A DNA stretch of 64,000 nucleotides from Diplolepis rosae (Eukaryota; Arthropoda; Insecta; Hymenoptera; Diplolepididae), in assembly GCA_030998225.1 (NCBI GenBank), contig JAPYXD010000726.1:682001-746000 (forward strand), in the 5' to 3' direction. The position numbers and the translations under genes are program-made. Shown one piece after another: positions 49,899-60,499 of the stretch (position 1 is the stretch's first letter; every line of letters begins with the position of its first letter). A model generated the notes under the pieces. That model saw only the letters and a list, made by a program, of their open reading frames with translations, did not search any database and was not told where the DNA came from.

Positions 49899-51330
49899 AC
49901 AATCTATAATACCAAATATCTTCTAAAATACTTTATATACGAAAAAGTGGTTCGGACAAAGGTTGACCATCATGACCTTCAGGTCAATTTTCAAGACTAC
50001 TTGAAGGTCAAGACGATTTTTCTTGGATTGAACTCTGTACCCGGATAAATTTTCTTTTTAGACTTTAGGCTGTGGATTGTTATCACCCCCCCCCCCCCAG
50101 ACACACCCAGAAAGTAACAATCTTGACAATGTCACTTCTGTGTGACTATTTACAAAAAAAAGACACTTTGTCCTTACTTTTAGCGTTGCCCAGAAATTTT
50201 TTACCTTTCCAAGGTCACAAGAACCATTTTTCCACAGGTCATTTTTGACGTGAAATTTGCCGCTCTTTTCAAATCCGCAGTCAAAAATAGGGGTTCTCAT
50301 TTAAGAAAAGGATCTTACCTCCATTTGACCTTGAAAATTGACCTAGAGGTCAAAATTGGTGGTACAGTCAAATGTCCCCCTCGGTCCTGGTCAACCTTTG
50401 TCCGAATCACTTTTTCGTAGATAATAGTATATTATGTGCCTAGGCACACAATGAGGGTGATTGCGTGACGAGCGACAATGTTCGCAGGAGATCGAAGCCG
50501 AGACGTAGCTGAGGCGAAGCCGAGACGAATCTGAGGCGCGATCAATCCTGCGAGCATTGTCGCGAGTCTCGCAATGTCCCGAATTGTGTGCATTGGCACA
50601 TATTCTATTTTATGTGACTGTGGTGCGGATACGAGTTTTTATGCGTAAATTGGAATCTAATCTAGTACTTATTGTAGTTGTTTGCTGCGCTAGTTGTACA
50701 AAGCGGGCGCAAATTGGCGACTAGTCCCGGCCATTTTGATTTTATCGGTCTTGTGTAGTAATCAGTGCTAACGCTGTACGAAGAAGAAGTGAGAAGAAGA
50801 AGAATAAGAAATAGAAATAATTATAATATAATAATAATATAATATAATAAATTGAACTGCGCATGCGCATTATAGTCTTACAGCGGAACGCAATCTATTT
50901 CTTATTCTTCTTCTTCTCACTTCTTCGTACAGCTTTAGCACTGACTACTACACAAGACCGATAAAATCAAAATGGCCGGGACTAGTCGCCAATTTGCGCC
51001 CGCTTCGTACAACTAGCGCAGCAAACAACTACAATAAGTACTAGATTAGATTCCAATGTACGCATAAAAACTCGTATCCGCACCACAGTCACATAAAATA
51101 GAATATGTGCCAATGCACACAATTCGGGACATTGCGAGACTCGCGACAATGCTCGCAGGACTGATCGCGCATCGGATTCGTCTCGGCTTTGCCTCAGCTA
51201 CGTCTCGGCTATACCTCGACTACGCCTTGGCTTCGATCTTCTGCGAATATTGTCGCTCGTCACGCAATCACCCTCATTGTGTGCCTAGGCACATAATATA
51301 CTATTAGAAGATATTTGGGATTATAGATTA
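49899..51330. mobile_element. Outer foldback element interrupted by an inner one
   Basis: The left arm (about 49901-49970) carries 'aatctataataccaaatat', 'cgaaaaagtgg' and 'cggacaaaggttgacc'. It is mirrored by 'ggtcaacctttgtccg' and 'cactttttcgta' at 50389-50420, and after the inner element by 'gaagatatttgggattatag' at 51307-51328. The interior also has weaker mirrored 'ttgaccttgaaaattgacct'-type words and a poly-C run at about 50088-50098. The broken right arm shows that the inner element inserted later. Confidence 0.75.
50422..51306. mobile_element. Inner foldback element, 885 bp
   Basis: The element begins TAATAGTATATTATGTGCC and ends with the exact mirror. Arms 50422-50813 and 50894-51306 are near-identical inverted copies, the right arm having about 21 extra bases in a 'gccgagacg/ctgaggcg' minirepeat. 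The ~80-bp spacer is AT-rich and contains TGCGCATGCGCA. There is no transposase gene, so it is non-autonomous. One arm of the same family lies at 5641-6085. Open frames within it are arm by-products. Confidence 0.92.
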
Positions 51331-51389
51331 AAATGGGTCACTGTGTATACTGGCTGCCCGAACATCTCGGCGATGAAAAAGTGATGAAG

Positions 51390-51710
51390 GTACTGGAGAA
51401 TCACCGATGAGCTCAACTTCAGTATACGAGCGAAAAGCTTGAATTTTGTAAGGATACTCTGATGCTGTTATTAAAATCCAAAATCCTGCTTCCCCAGGGA
51501 TACTAAAAATATCTTAATCGAGGATGTGTAGATCATTCATATGATCTGTCGAGGATCATTATGCGTGGAATACAGCAAAAAATCATTCGCGTACAGAGCC
51601 GCCCTAACATCGGCAGGGAAGACTTCGTTTAATTTCCTAAGGTGGATATTAAATAGCTAAAGTTGATGTAGTAAATTCTGGAAAAATCAGAATATTTTCC
51701 GGTTTTTCTC
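51390..51710 (-). pseudogene. Non-LTR (LINE) reverse transcriptase fragment
   Basis: A minus-strand translation without an intact open frame gives LFNIHLRKLNEVFPADVRAA followed by LYANDFLLYSTHNDPRQI at about 51545-51680. This is the LINE RT palm motif, with the family's A-x-x-YADDF written here as YANDF, so one catalytic Asp is Asn. Stops and shifts lie on either side. The downstream reading toward 51390 ('KFKLFARILKL') is only weakly convincing. The clade is not resolvable by eye; the pattern is of the Jockey/R1/CR1 type. Confidence 0.65.
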
Positions 51711-51719
51711 ACATGATAT

Positions 51720-52635
51720 CTGAATTCCCGCCGGTAGTGTATATCTAGACGTAACATTTTTTAAGTGGGCAATACAAATTTTACTAATGTTCAGATGAAG
51801 AATTATATATATTTTTTTTAAGAAACTAGAACGAAGTCAGTGGGTATCAAGATATCTTGATACTTATACTTAAGTTAATATTAATTTTACTTGTTTTATT
51901 AGACTAGCATCAGGTGTAGCTAAACAGTTTAGAGCCAATGCATTAAATATGAATGTTTTAGAGTTTACGATGTACAACAAAAACCGATCATAAATAGCAT
52001 AAGATATTCTTACAACCTTTTCTAAATTTTAATAGCGCAGTACAGCTTCATACTTTATTAAATTAATACCACATCGAATACTAGAAAAAATGTTGTTACT
52101 TTAAATTACTAAGTAACGATTTATTTTTTTATTCAACGAAAGAATATTCTCCAGATCAAAAGAAGGTATTCAATACCTTGCTAAACTCTTCTTTACTTTG
52201 CTATTGTTTGTAACATTTTAGTAGTTCTCTTTCTTATCATTTGTTGTAACCTATCTACCTTCTGTCGTTTTTCTTTTTCTTGAAGTTTTTGTAGACTGTG
52301 AATGAATTCTTTTACAATATCAAAATTATGATAGAGCGAAAATATTCAAATACGGAAAATCTACTAAGTCATTATTAATTTCCTTTATCCTGATACGATT
52401 CTTATGTTTAATTTTTGGTTTTGGCATGTAAATTAAAAATTTATTTTTTAAATTTACGTTTTCGACTGCAAATAGAGGAAATAGAGGACCATTTTCAAAA
52501 TAGAGAAAACAGAGGACCGGATGTGATCTCTGATATTGCAAAAAGTTTAACGGAAAGTCATTGAATTAAAATATTTTACATTTGAAAGGAAGCAACTTGA
52601 TTGATTGCGGTAACATATAAAAAAATTGAATTAAA
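51720..52635. other. Unrecognised AT-rich DNA
   Basis: No repeat, RNA gene or convincing coding sequence was recognised. A 71-codon minus-strand open frame at 52326-52541 has no motif. Confidence 0.45.
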
Positions 52636-53120
52636 CGAATACATAAAGTAAAGCTTTTTGATCTTTCATAAAAAATATTTTTAAAAGAATAGAGAATACT
52701 TTAATAAAATCTAAAAAGATTATCAATTATGAACTCTGAAGCCAATTTTTTTAACAAGGTACCAGTGTTTATTAAAAGATGAGGATCAATACAACTTGTA
52801 TTTTCAATTGTAATATATAATAATCAGAATTTACTAATATTGTATTAATAATAATGCAATTTTATATCAAGTGTAATATAAATCTGGAACGAAATTAGAG
52901 CTTATAATGGTATTAAACAATAACAACGAATGTTTGTATAAAACTGTTTACATAATAACAAAATTACAGTTTTTATTAATTTTTTATGCGGTTAATTTGG
53001 GGAAATAACTGACGAGAAATACTTGCCACGTTTAATAACAATATTATTACATACAAATGTTTTACAAAAACAACTTAAATTTAGAAATAACAATCACAGC
53101 ACAATCGTTTTGCAAAAAAG
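52636..53120. repeat. Left ~0.5-kb inverted arm
   Basis: The reverse complement of 56784-57270 aligns along this stretch with frequent substitutions and small indels. Shared words include 'atagagaatac', 'tatgaactctg', 'tgtttgtataaaa', 'tgtttacat', 'ataacaaaattacagttt' and 'aatcgtttt'. The pair encloses the hAT-like pseudogene, so it could be long terminal inverted repeats of one element or an inverted duplication. Confidence 0.75.
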
Positions 53121-53166
53121 AAATACTTTTTTGCAAAACACGTACTAAAGAAGTACTTCTAGTCCT

Positions 53167-53367
53167 TGTCGAAAGCGTCTCTTATTCCACAGAATGATTT
53201 TAAATTCTTTAAACTATAATTATACATATTTTTAAAGATTCTTTAAAAATTTGAATTTATTTACATTATTTGCGATATAAGAGTTTGAAACTGTCACGAG
53301 GACACCTGTCGACAACGTATCCTATCTGATACGCGACTAATAATCCTCCGACAATGTAGGCAGTGAC
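53167..53367 (+). mobile_element. tRNA-SINE body, copy B (headless)
   Basis: Matches copy A (44521-44730, opposite strand) through 'gtcgaaagcgtctctt', 'ccacagaatgat', 'gaggacacctg', 'cgtatcctatctgatacg' and 'ctccgacaatgt'. The tRNA-like head is missing, so the copy is 5'-truncated or broken by the neighbouring inverted arm. Confidence 0.75.
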
Positions 53368-53849
53368 AAAAATTTCAAACTCAACTAATTAATTTGAAAT
53401 CATTATACATATTATTGATAGAACATGTTCGTAGTCCAGCGAATCGTAAATGGACAAAGGGTGTCGATTGGCCAAGCGATTTGAAATTTCCGAGTTTTTC
53501 CCGATCAATTTTTTTTTCTCCAACCAATTTTAAGAAGTCCTTTATAGTTCTTCCCAAACCAACGTATAGAAATGGGAATTTTAACATAATATAATACATA
53601 ATTTATGTCGTAAAAAAGCATTTATTTATTTACACATGCCAAACTTATTCTCAATCACTGACTTCAGTGATAAATATTAAACGAAGTTATATGTTTTCAA
53701 ACTTCGCAAAAAGTATTAAATATTTCTTAATTATGCAGTCTCAATCACAGATTGTTGCTTAAATGCTATTAAAATATGAAAAATTAAAAAGTGAAATATA
53801 AGTATAATGTACTTATATGCGAATATATAATCAAAGATTAATTAGAAAT
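53368..53849. other. Unrecognised AT-rich DNA
   Basis: Overlapping short open frames occur on both strands (53381-53599 and 53394-53594), neither with recognisable motifs. Probably non-coding sequence internal to the inverted-arm structure. Confidence 0.4.
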
Positions 53850-56536
53850 TTATGTCGTGCGCCGACGTCCTCTAAGAGCATTGATTTCGTCTTGTAAAAG
53901 GTCTGCCTTCTCCACAGCTTCTTTCAACATTTTTCTTTTCTTATTTTCAAGTTCTTTGGCTTCTTCTGCTTTTCTCTTATTTTCTTGTTTCTCCTGTAAT
54001 TCCTTTTTATTTGCAGCTAGTTTAACGTTTTTTGAATCAATATGAACGGAATGTGTATTACAGGCGGATTTAAGCAAATTAATTGTTATAGGAATCGATT
54101 TTACTCCTCCAAAAACTTTGATGGTATCATATACGACACGTGAAGCAATCAGACTTTCTTCTTTCTGATTCTCGACTGAACAAATTCTGTTAGGCTCTCA
54201 CATGTTTCTTCCAAAACAAAAATAGTGTCAATCCAAAAGTGATCTAATCGAGTCTCTTGACGGTCATACACTTTTAGGGTACTCATGGTTTGGGACAAAG
54301 CACACAGCTGTTTATTTTCTAATTTTATTTTATCTGCCTTTGCTCCTGAAATCCATTTGCTGTCAATCCATAATATGTCTAGGCGCGTAGAGAGTCGCTT
54401 CTTAATCGCTGAAGGACTCTCTAAAATCACGGTAGGATCAAAGCAAGAAATAGACTTTGTCAATTCATACTTCAAAAGGCATGATTGTAGACACTATGTA
54501 CTTGAGATCTCGGTACAAAAACGGTTCCAGAGGAGCATCATATTGAAATTTGATGAGAAACGGTTCCACTAGATGCAACGGATTTCAAAAAAGACTGTAC
54601 GAAAACTCTGTTAATCCTTGTTGAGTGGATTCTTTTTGCCTTCATCTTCAACATTCTTAACCCAGACTCGAAGCGATGGCAGCATCGTAAATGCTTTTGA
54701 GGAAACCAATATATTTTCAACCCCTCTAATATCGAAAAACTTATGCGGAAATATATCGGACTTCGTAATTCTAGTATTATTTCCTCGTCGCGAAGGGGTA
54801 TTTTTAAAATAAATAATACAGGCAACTCAAAAAAGAATCGATTTCCCATCCCGTTGTCTTCATTACAGTTTTAAATGACCAGTTTTAAATGATTATGAAG
54901 ACCAGAGCTGCCCAGATTTAGTAAAATAGGATTATCAGGATTCTTCTCTTCAATATATTTTTTTAAATCGTCTAGCATACGGAAATTAACAACAGGGCCA
55001 TCCATAGAAATCTGAAAAATTTTACTCAAGTTTTTATCTCCGATTGCCTCCGTTAATCCTTCCTTCAATTTAATTGCAACTGCGCTGTTAAGGAATACAG
55101 AAGAAAAGTACCTTGTTGTGACTTCATTGGATATTACAGAGTTTATCAAATCTTTTTGAAACTGGTGAGCGATGCCATATGTAATGGTGTATCTCATTAT
55201 GTCCCTTTGCAGTTTCATTTTCGCGGCTATTTCGCTGTCCGAAAACATGTAGGGGAAAATAGTTACAGTTTCGGCAGTACCGCGATTGCTGAAATGCTCG
55301 GATACTGCAGTTTTATTTTAAACTGTACAACCTAGATTATAATTATATCGTGACATGTTTCCGTACATGTTCAATGTTTTATTGACCCACAATAATAATT
55401 TTGTAATAGTTAATTTGGCATGGGGTCAGTTTTGATACGGATTTATTTTTTTAATTAAGTGATAGAACACATAAAAAATACAAAAGGCAAACGTTTCGGC
55501 CACAAATGGGGGCCCTCTTCAGTGCCAATTAGCTTAATAGTAACCTTTAAATATTTATTAACTAAGACATGCAACTTAATAATTATTGTATTTTTTGTTT
55601 TTTTCTTTTTTTCCTTTGCTTATTGATATTAGAAAAAGATAGAGTAAACATGCGGCAAGACTTATGGGTAAGCGAGTTCCTAGGTGTGAAGGAACCAGAC
55701 CGTTCCAAAAACTGTTCCAACGAGTAATCCTCTCCCACAGGAACCGTGAAAAATGCGACCGCGGAACGCACTCTCTCAAGGGCACATATATAAACACAAT
55801 TATTTCACCAAAGAAAGAAACAACACGATGGAGAATATAACGTGGATCCTTGGTAAAGCACGCACAGCAAACCACACACATTCACGAGCACCAGAAGTAA
55901 AGGACACTGAAGTTAAAACAATAAGAACGATGTAATTGGTACGGAAAAATTTTTATTTTGTATTTTCTCCGAAGCCGCAGAGATGACAGACGAAAGGGTG
56001 TGTGGTTTGCTGTGCGTGCTTTACCAAGGATCCACGTTATATTCTCCATCGTGTTGTTTCTTTCTTTGGTGAAATAATTGTGTTTATATATGTGCCCTTG
56101 AGAGAGTGCGTTCCGCGGTCGCATTTTTCACGGTTCCTGTGGGAGAGGATTACTCGTTGGAACAGTTTTTGGAACGGTCTGGTTCCTTCACACCTAGGAA
56201 CTCGCTTACCCATAAGTATTGCCGCATGTTTACTCTATCTTTTTCTAATATCAATAAGCAAAGGAAAAAAAGAAAAAAACAAAAAATACAATAATTATTA
56301 AGTTGCATGTCTTAGTTAATAAATATTTAAAGGTTACTATTAAGCTAATTGGCACTGAAGAGGGCCCCCATTTGTGGCCGAAACGTTTGCCTTTTGTATT
56401 TTTTATGTGTTCTATCACTTAATTAAAAAAATAAATCCGTATCAAAACTGACCCCATGCCAAATTAACTATTACAAAACTAGATTATAATATCGTTATAG
56501 GCATTTTTTTGTACTAACTTCGGCCTTTTGCAGTTC
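53850..56536 (-). pseudogene. Decayed hAT-like transposase-type gene, split by a foldback
   Basis: Minus-strand fragments follow the order of a large multicopy protein family seen in arthropod and cnidarian genomes that I take to be transposase-like. They are EHFSNRG...MFSDSEIAAKM (55200-55310), QISMDGPVVNFRMLDDLKKY and LLNLGSSGLHNH (54871-55030), a broken middle (54538-54850), CFDPTVILES...ALSQTMSTLKVYDRQETRLDHFW (54149-54475), ASRVVYDTIKVFGG, and a Lys/Glu-rich coiled-coil tail ending RGRRRTT at 53850. Relative to the family, segments are missing before TRYFSSVF and before the ASRVVYD piece. A possible exon start follows 'atttctccccag' at 56536-56538. The foldback at 55399-56478 interrupts it. 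The family assignment comes from recall of its motif pattern, so the superfamily name is tentative. Confidence 0.6.
55399..56478. mobile_element. Near-perfect 1.08-kb foldback with hammerhead-like motifs in both arms
   Basis: Arms of about 480 bp (55399-55879 and 55999-56478) are inverted copies in which I noticed only one or two differences outside the ~118-bp centre (one is near 55660/56217). The flanks carry a direct repeat, CTAGATTATAAT plus 'atcgt' (55332-55351 and 56479-56497), which looks like a target duplication with 47 extra bases on the left. Each arm contains CTGAAGA ... GAAAC around a GGCC/GGCC stem (minus 55493-55522; plus 56355-56384). Open frames of 60-101 codons occur as mirrored pairs and show no known domain. 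Confidence 0.9.
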
Positions 56537-56783
56537 CTGGGGAGAAATATTAATGAAAAATAATAGCGGGTCATTAACATTACACAGAAACTTACATTTC
56601 GAACAACTTTTAAACTTTTGAAAATGATCATTACTTTTGGAGTCATAACTTTTTACAAACATCTAGAATTAAGGTTTTCTGCAACATCTTTTTATGGAAT
56701 TAACATATGGTCTTTGACTTGGAGTTTTTTGACATAGAATTTTAAACTCCTTTCGTCCTATAATCTCTTTCTAAATAGTATTT

Positions 56784-57270
56784 TGTCCTGTAAAACGATT
56801 ATGCTGTAATTGTCATTTATAAATTCAAGTTTTGGTAAAAAAAATGGTACGCAATAAAATGTTTATTAAACGTGAAAACTATTTCTCGATAGTTATTTTT
56901 ACAATTTATTTGCATGAAAATTCATGAAAACTGTAATTTTGTTATCATGTAAACAATTTTATACAAACAACCGTCAATATTCTCGAATATCATTATAAAC
57001 TCAAATGTATCATAGTTTCATATCTATATTACATTTAATATAAAATTTAATCATTTCAATACAATACTATTAAATTCTGAATATTACCTATTATAATTAA
57101 AAGTACAAGTCATATTGATCTTCGACTTTTAATATAAACACTAGGTACGTTGTTGCAAAAAGTGGTTCCAGAGTTCATAAATGCTAATCTTCTTCGATTT
57201 TATTGAAGTATTCTCTATTATTTTAAAAACAATTTTCCATGGCAGAAAAGTAAGATTAACTTTATTCATT
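56784..57270. repeat. Right ~0.5-kb inverted arm
   Basis: Inverted partner of 52636-53120, on the far side of the hAT-like pseudogene. Outer ends align near 'gattaactttattcattc' here and 'gaatacataaagtaaagc' on the left. Confidence 0.75.
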
Positions 57271-57528
57271 CACGCGCAAAATCCTTGGGCGTCGCGCTTG
57301 AAGTCACCTTTAGCAGAATTCAAGGACATAAATTATATTTTTTAAACTTTTAACGTTGAAAAATAAAATTATTGCATTAGTTATATTGCGAGTTTATTTT
57401 AAGTTTACGCTGCAGCGCAAATCTTCCGTTTGGCCGATTCGCTAGGGAATCTAAATATGAATTTACCTATTTTTTCTAAGAAAACGCTCCTAAGAACAAG
57501 CTCATATATATAATGTCTGCATGCAAGA

Positions 57529-57826
57529 TACAGGGTGTATAAAAAGAAGCGCAACGGTGAAATATCTCGAAAAAATCGCAAAATTGACCTTCAAAACCAA
57601 AACCATCTACATGTTTGAATGGAGAAAAACGTCCGGAATAAGAAACCGAAATATAAAATACGTGTTTCCATTTAAAAAAATAAACTTGGGTTCAACCGGG
57701 ACAGTTTACGATTGCACCGCAAAATAGATCTCTTAAAACCACAAAACTTTTATATCAAATTATTTTTTCAAAAATGCAATCCTTTAAAGATGTTTCACCG
57801 TTCCACTTCGTTTTATACACCCTGTA
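57529..57826. mobile_element. MITE with TA ends (~298 bp)
   Basis: Terminal inverted repeats of ~42 bp begin TACAGGGTGTATAAAA. The left arm continues 'gaagcgcaacggtgaaatat' and the right arm mirrors it as 'gaagtggaacggtgaaacat'. Each end carries a TA, as expected for Tc1/mariner-type target duplication. A 68-codon open frame inside has no transposase features. Confidence 0.85.
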
Positions 57827-58518
57827 TAAAATATCTCTTTCTAAAGTTTATTCAATTAAAGCCCATGCATTATTAAATTTTCCAGTATTTGACGCTGTCA
57901 TATCGAAAACCGGGATTCTAATGCAAGCCCTTATGAAATAGTATATTGCGCAATGCGGGGAGAAAGGCAAGAATTTGACTCGTGTGATAGCTGCTCGAGC
58001 GAAATTCGTGAAATTGTCGCCTTTCCCCGAGTTGCGCATATGTTTTTTATAAGCCACCTAATGAACATTTGACTTGAGATGCCTCTAAAGTATGTGCGTT
58101 GCATTAACATTGCTACTTTTATACACATGAAATACACGACAGACATGACGTATATAAGGTAGATTGATGTTTAGGATCAGGTTGAAATAAACTACGAGAA
58201 GAGCATCAAGAATTTCAAAACAAAATATGATAAGAAAGGTAATGACTGCAGTATTTTTCTCATATTTTGACAGTGTGAATAGCCTCACAGTCAGATGTTT
58301 TCAACTTTCTTGTCTAGGGTTAAAAATGCAACTTTGGACCCACGCCACAGGTATCGAAAGTCAAATGTTCAATAGATGTATTATGAAATAGTATATTGCA
58401 TTACAAGGGATGAAACACAGCAATCGCAACACTCATTGAATCCGTTGTTTTGTTTCAAGTAATGTATATTTTTATTCATAGCAAATATTTTGATAATTTG
58501 ATTTGATGTAACTGTTCG
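57827..58518. other. Unrecognised DNA with a 19-bp direct repeat
   Basis: TTATGAAATAGTATATTGC occurs at 57931-57949 and again at 58381-58399, 450 bp apart. Overlapping minus-strand open frames (57848-58288) have no recognisable domain. Confidence 0.45.
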
Positions 58519-59163
58519 CTGAAAAAAAAAATTTAGGCATCACAACAAAAGCGTTTTGTTAAGCAGTTTTTGTTGCCATTACAACATTTTGGTTGTTATC
58601 ACAACATGAATTTGTTGGGACAACAAAATATTGTGTAGTTGACATAAAGTTATTTTGTTGGCCTAAACAAAGTTTGGTTGAGCCCAAAAAACTGTTTAGT
58701 CAGACTAATTAGATACGCGATCACGCATACGTGTTTCAAATACTTTTTATATATGTCTCAAATTAAATTGTTAAATATATTAAGACTCAACTTTATGCTT
58801 TTTAGTGCGAGGTATAGATAAAGAAGCATTTGAGTCTCTCATGCCCAGCAGTCCCTTCCTCGCAAAACTTTTAGAAAATTAAGTGCTTGGAATTCAAATG
58901 AAATTTGTAACAAAGCTGCGACATTATATTATTTCAAAAGAGCAAAAGTATTTTCTTAGGACAGCAAGACTATTTTGCCAGGCTAACCAACGAATTTTGT
59001 TGAGCCAAAAAATGATTTATTATGCTGATAAAAAAATTTCTTTTCCTCAACAAAAACATTTTGTTAGACCAACAGAACATTTTTGATATCAGGTGCGCAA
59101 CTAAGTTCCCGCTGTTTTTTTTATGAAAATGCAACTTTATTGTGAAAAATGGTTACAAATGAA

Positions 59164-59959
59164 TCACTCAAAGTATTTCCCATCGTTAGCCACAACTCTT
59201 GCCCATCTTTCTGGTAGAGCTCGAATACCGTTACGGTAAAAGTGTTCATCTTTTGAGGCTATCCACGAATTAAGCCATTTTTCGATGTCTTCATATGAGC
59301 GGAACTGCTGATCAGCCAGACCATGTGCTATCGACCGGAACAAGTTATAATCGGACGGCGCAATATCTGGGGAATAGGTAGGTTTTAACGGGTTTCGCAA
59401 CGAGAGGCCGAGCGTTGTCATGCTGTAGAATGATTTTTTCGTGCCTCTGCTTGTATTGTGGCCGTTTACTGCGTAGTGCTCGGCACAAATGCATCAATTG
59501 CGTTCGATACCGTTCCCCAGTGATGGTTTCGTTCGGTTTAACAGCTCTTAATGAATAACACCTTGTTTTTGAATTATTCCCAACGCATGCAATCGCTTGG
59601 AAATTACTTAACGGGTAACTCCTAATGCTGGAGGATGCTCTTCTTGTGTTTGGCACGGATCCTCATCGAGCAATGCCTCCAATTCAGCGTCTTTCACGCG
59701 GATGGTCGTAAACATCGAAATCACCGTCTTTGAAGTGACGGAACCAAGCACGGCACGTTGTTTCACTTAGAGTAGCATCTCCGTAAACTTTTTGGAGCTC
59801 TCGATGCACTTTAGCCGCCGTTTTCTTCGAATGAAAGAAGAAAATCAACACTTCCCGCAAATGACGATTATTTGGCACAAAATCAGACATTTTCACACAA
59901 CCAAAAGTATATGACGCCAAAACAAAATCACTAATGTGTGAAAACAGTTTGTTTACCAT
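59164..59959 (-). pseudogene. mariner transposase pseudogene
   Basis: The start codon at 59957-59959 opens a frame containing the N-terminal helix-turn-helix (MSDFVPNNRHLREVLIFFF...KKTAAKVHRELQKVYGDATLS ... RAWFRHFKDGDFDVYD). A frameshift after DHPRERR leads into DAELEALLDEDPCQTQEE and VISKRLHALG. A deletion then removes the segment holding the first catalytic Asp. The reading resumes at KPNETITGERYRTQL with 'HDNARP' (second Asp). A further small deletion and shift precedes YSPDIAPSDYNLFRS (third Asp), then HGLADQQFRSYEDIEKWLNSW and LPERWARVVANDGKYFE. In-frame stops occur in the linker. The enzyme would cut and paste the element, but this copy lacks part of the active site. Confidence 0.92.
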
Positions 59960-60013
59960 ATGCCTAAGCTTTATTTATGACGTTTTGGATATATCAAAAT
60001 CGACCAGCACTTA

Positions 60014-60499
60014 GGGGTCGTCCATAAACTAAGTAGCAGATTGTGGGGGAGGGGGGGGGGGCAGTTTCAATCAGATTACGTAGCCTTTATTAAAACTACT
60101 TTTCTTCTTTTTTGCCGTGATCTGCTATAAGAAACCGACTACTCTACTCGCCGCTACGTACTATACATATGTGCGTGTACATATGTCATTACTTTATTGA
60201 TTTTTATATAATTTTGAAAATTATTAATTAAATTATTTAGTAAATTATTTATTAATAGATAAACTCTAATAGATTATGTTAGATTGTAAAAAAAAACAAG
60301 TTTAATTTTCGTCACGCTGTAATTGCTATAAATAAAACTTGTAATTTAAAAAATATTATCAAGTTTACTTTCAGTCAAAAAACTACGGAGTTTGGGGGGG
60401 GGGGGGGGAGTTATTGAAATTTTCTACGCTTATCTACAGAAGGGGGCGGGAGAGTCAAAAATTGCCTAGAATTCGGCTACGTAGTTTATGGACGACCCC
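60014..60499. mobile_element. MITE with TTA target duplication, nested in mariner
   Basis: Terminal inverted repeats GGGGTCGTCCATAAACTA (60014-60031) and the mirrored copy ending at 60499 are flanked by TTA on each side (60011-60013 and 60500-60502). A three-base TWA duplication suggests a PIF/Harbinger-type relative. The interior has long G-runs near 60044-60061 and 60391-60407. No transposase is encoded. Confidence 0.88.

Noticed and set aside
45544..50048. Open frames at 45544-45771 and 49800-50048 as genes
   Set aside because: They lie in or run out of the two Copia LTR copies and have no protein similarity.
55576..56301. Paired 99-101-codon open frames in the foldback arms as a real gene
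   Set aside because: They are mirror images created by the inverted arms, with no known domain or start context.
59164..59959. Intact mariner transposase
   Set aside because: Frameshifts, stops and loss of the first catalytic Asp make it non-functional.
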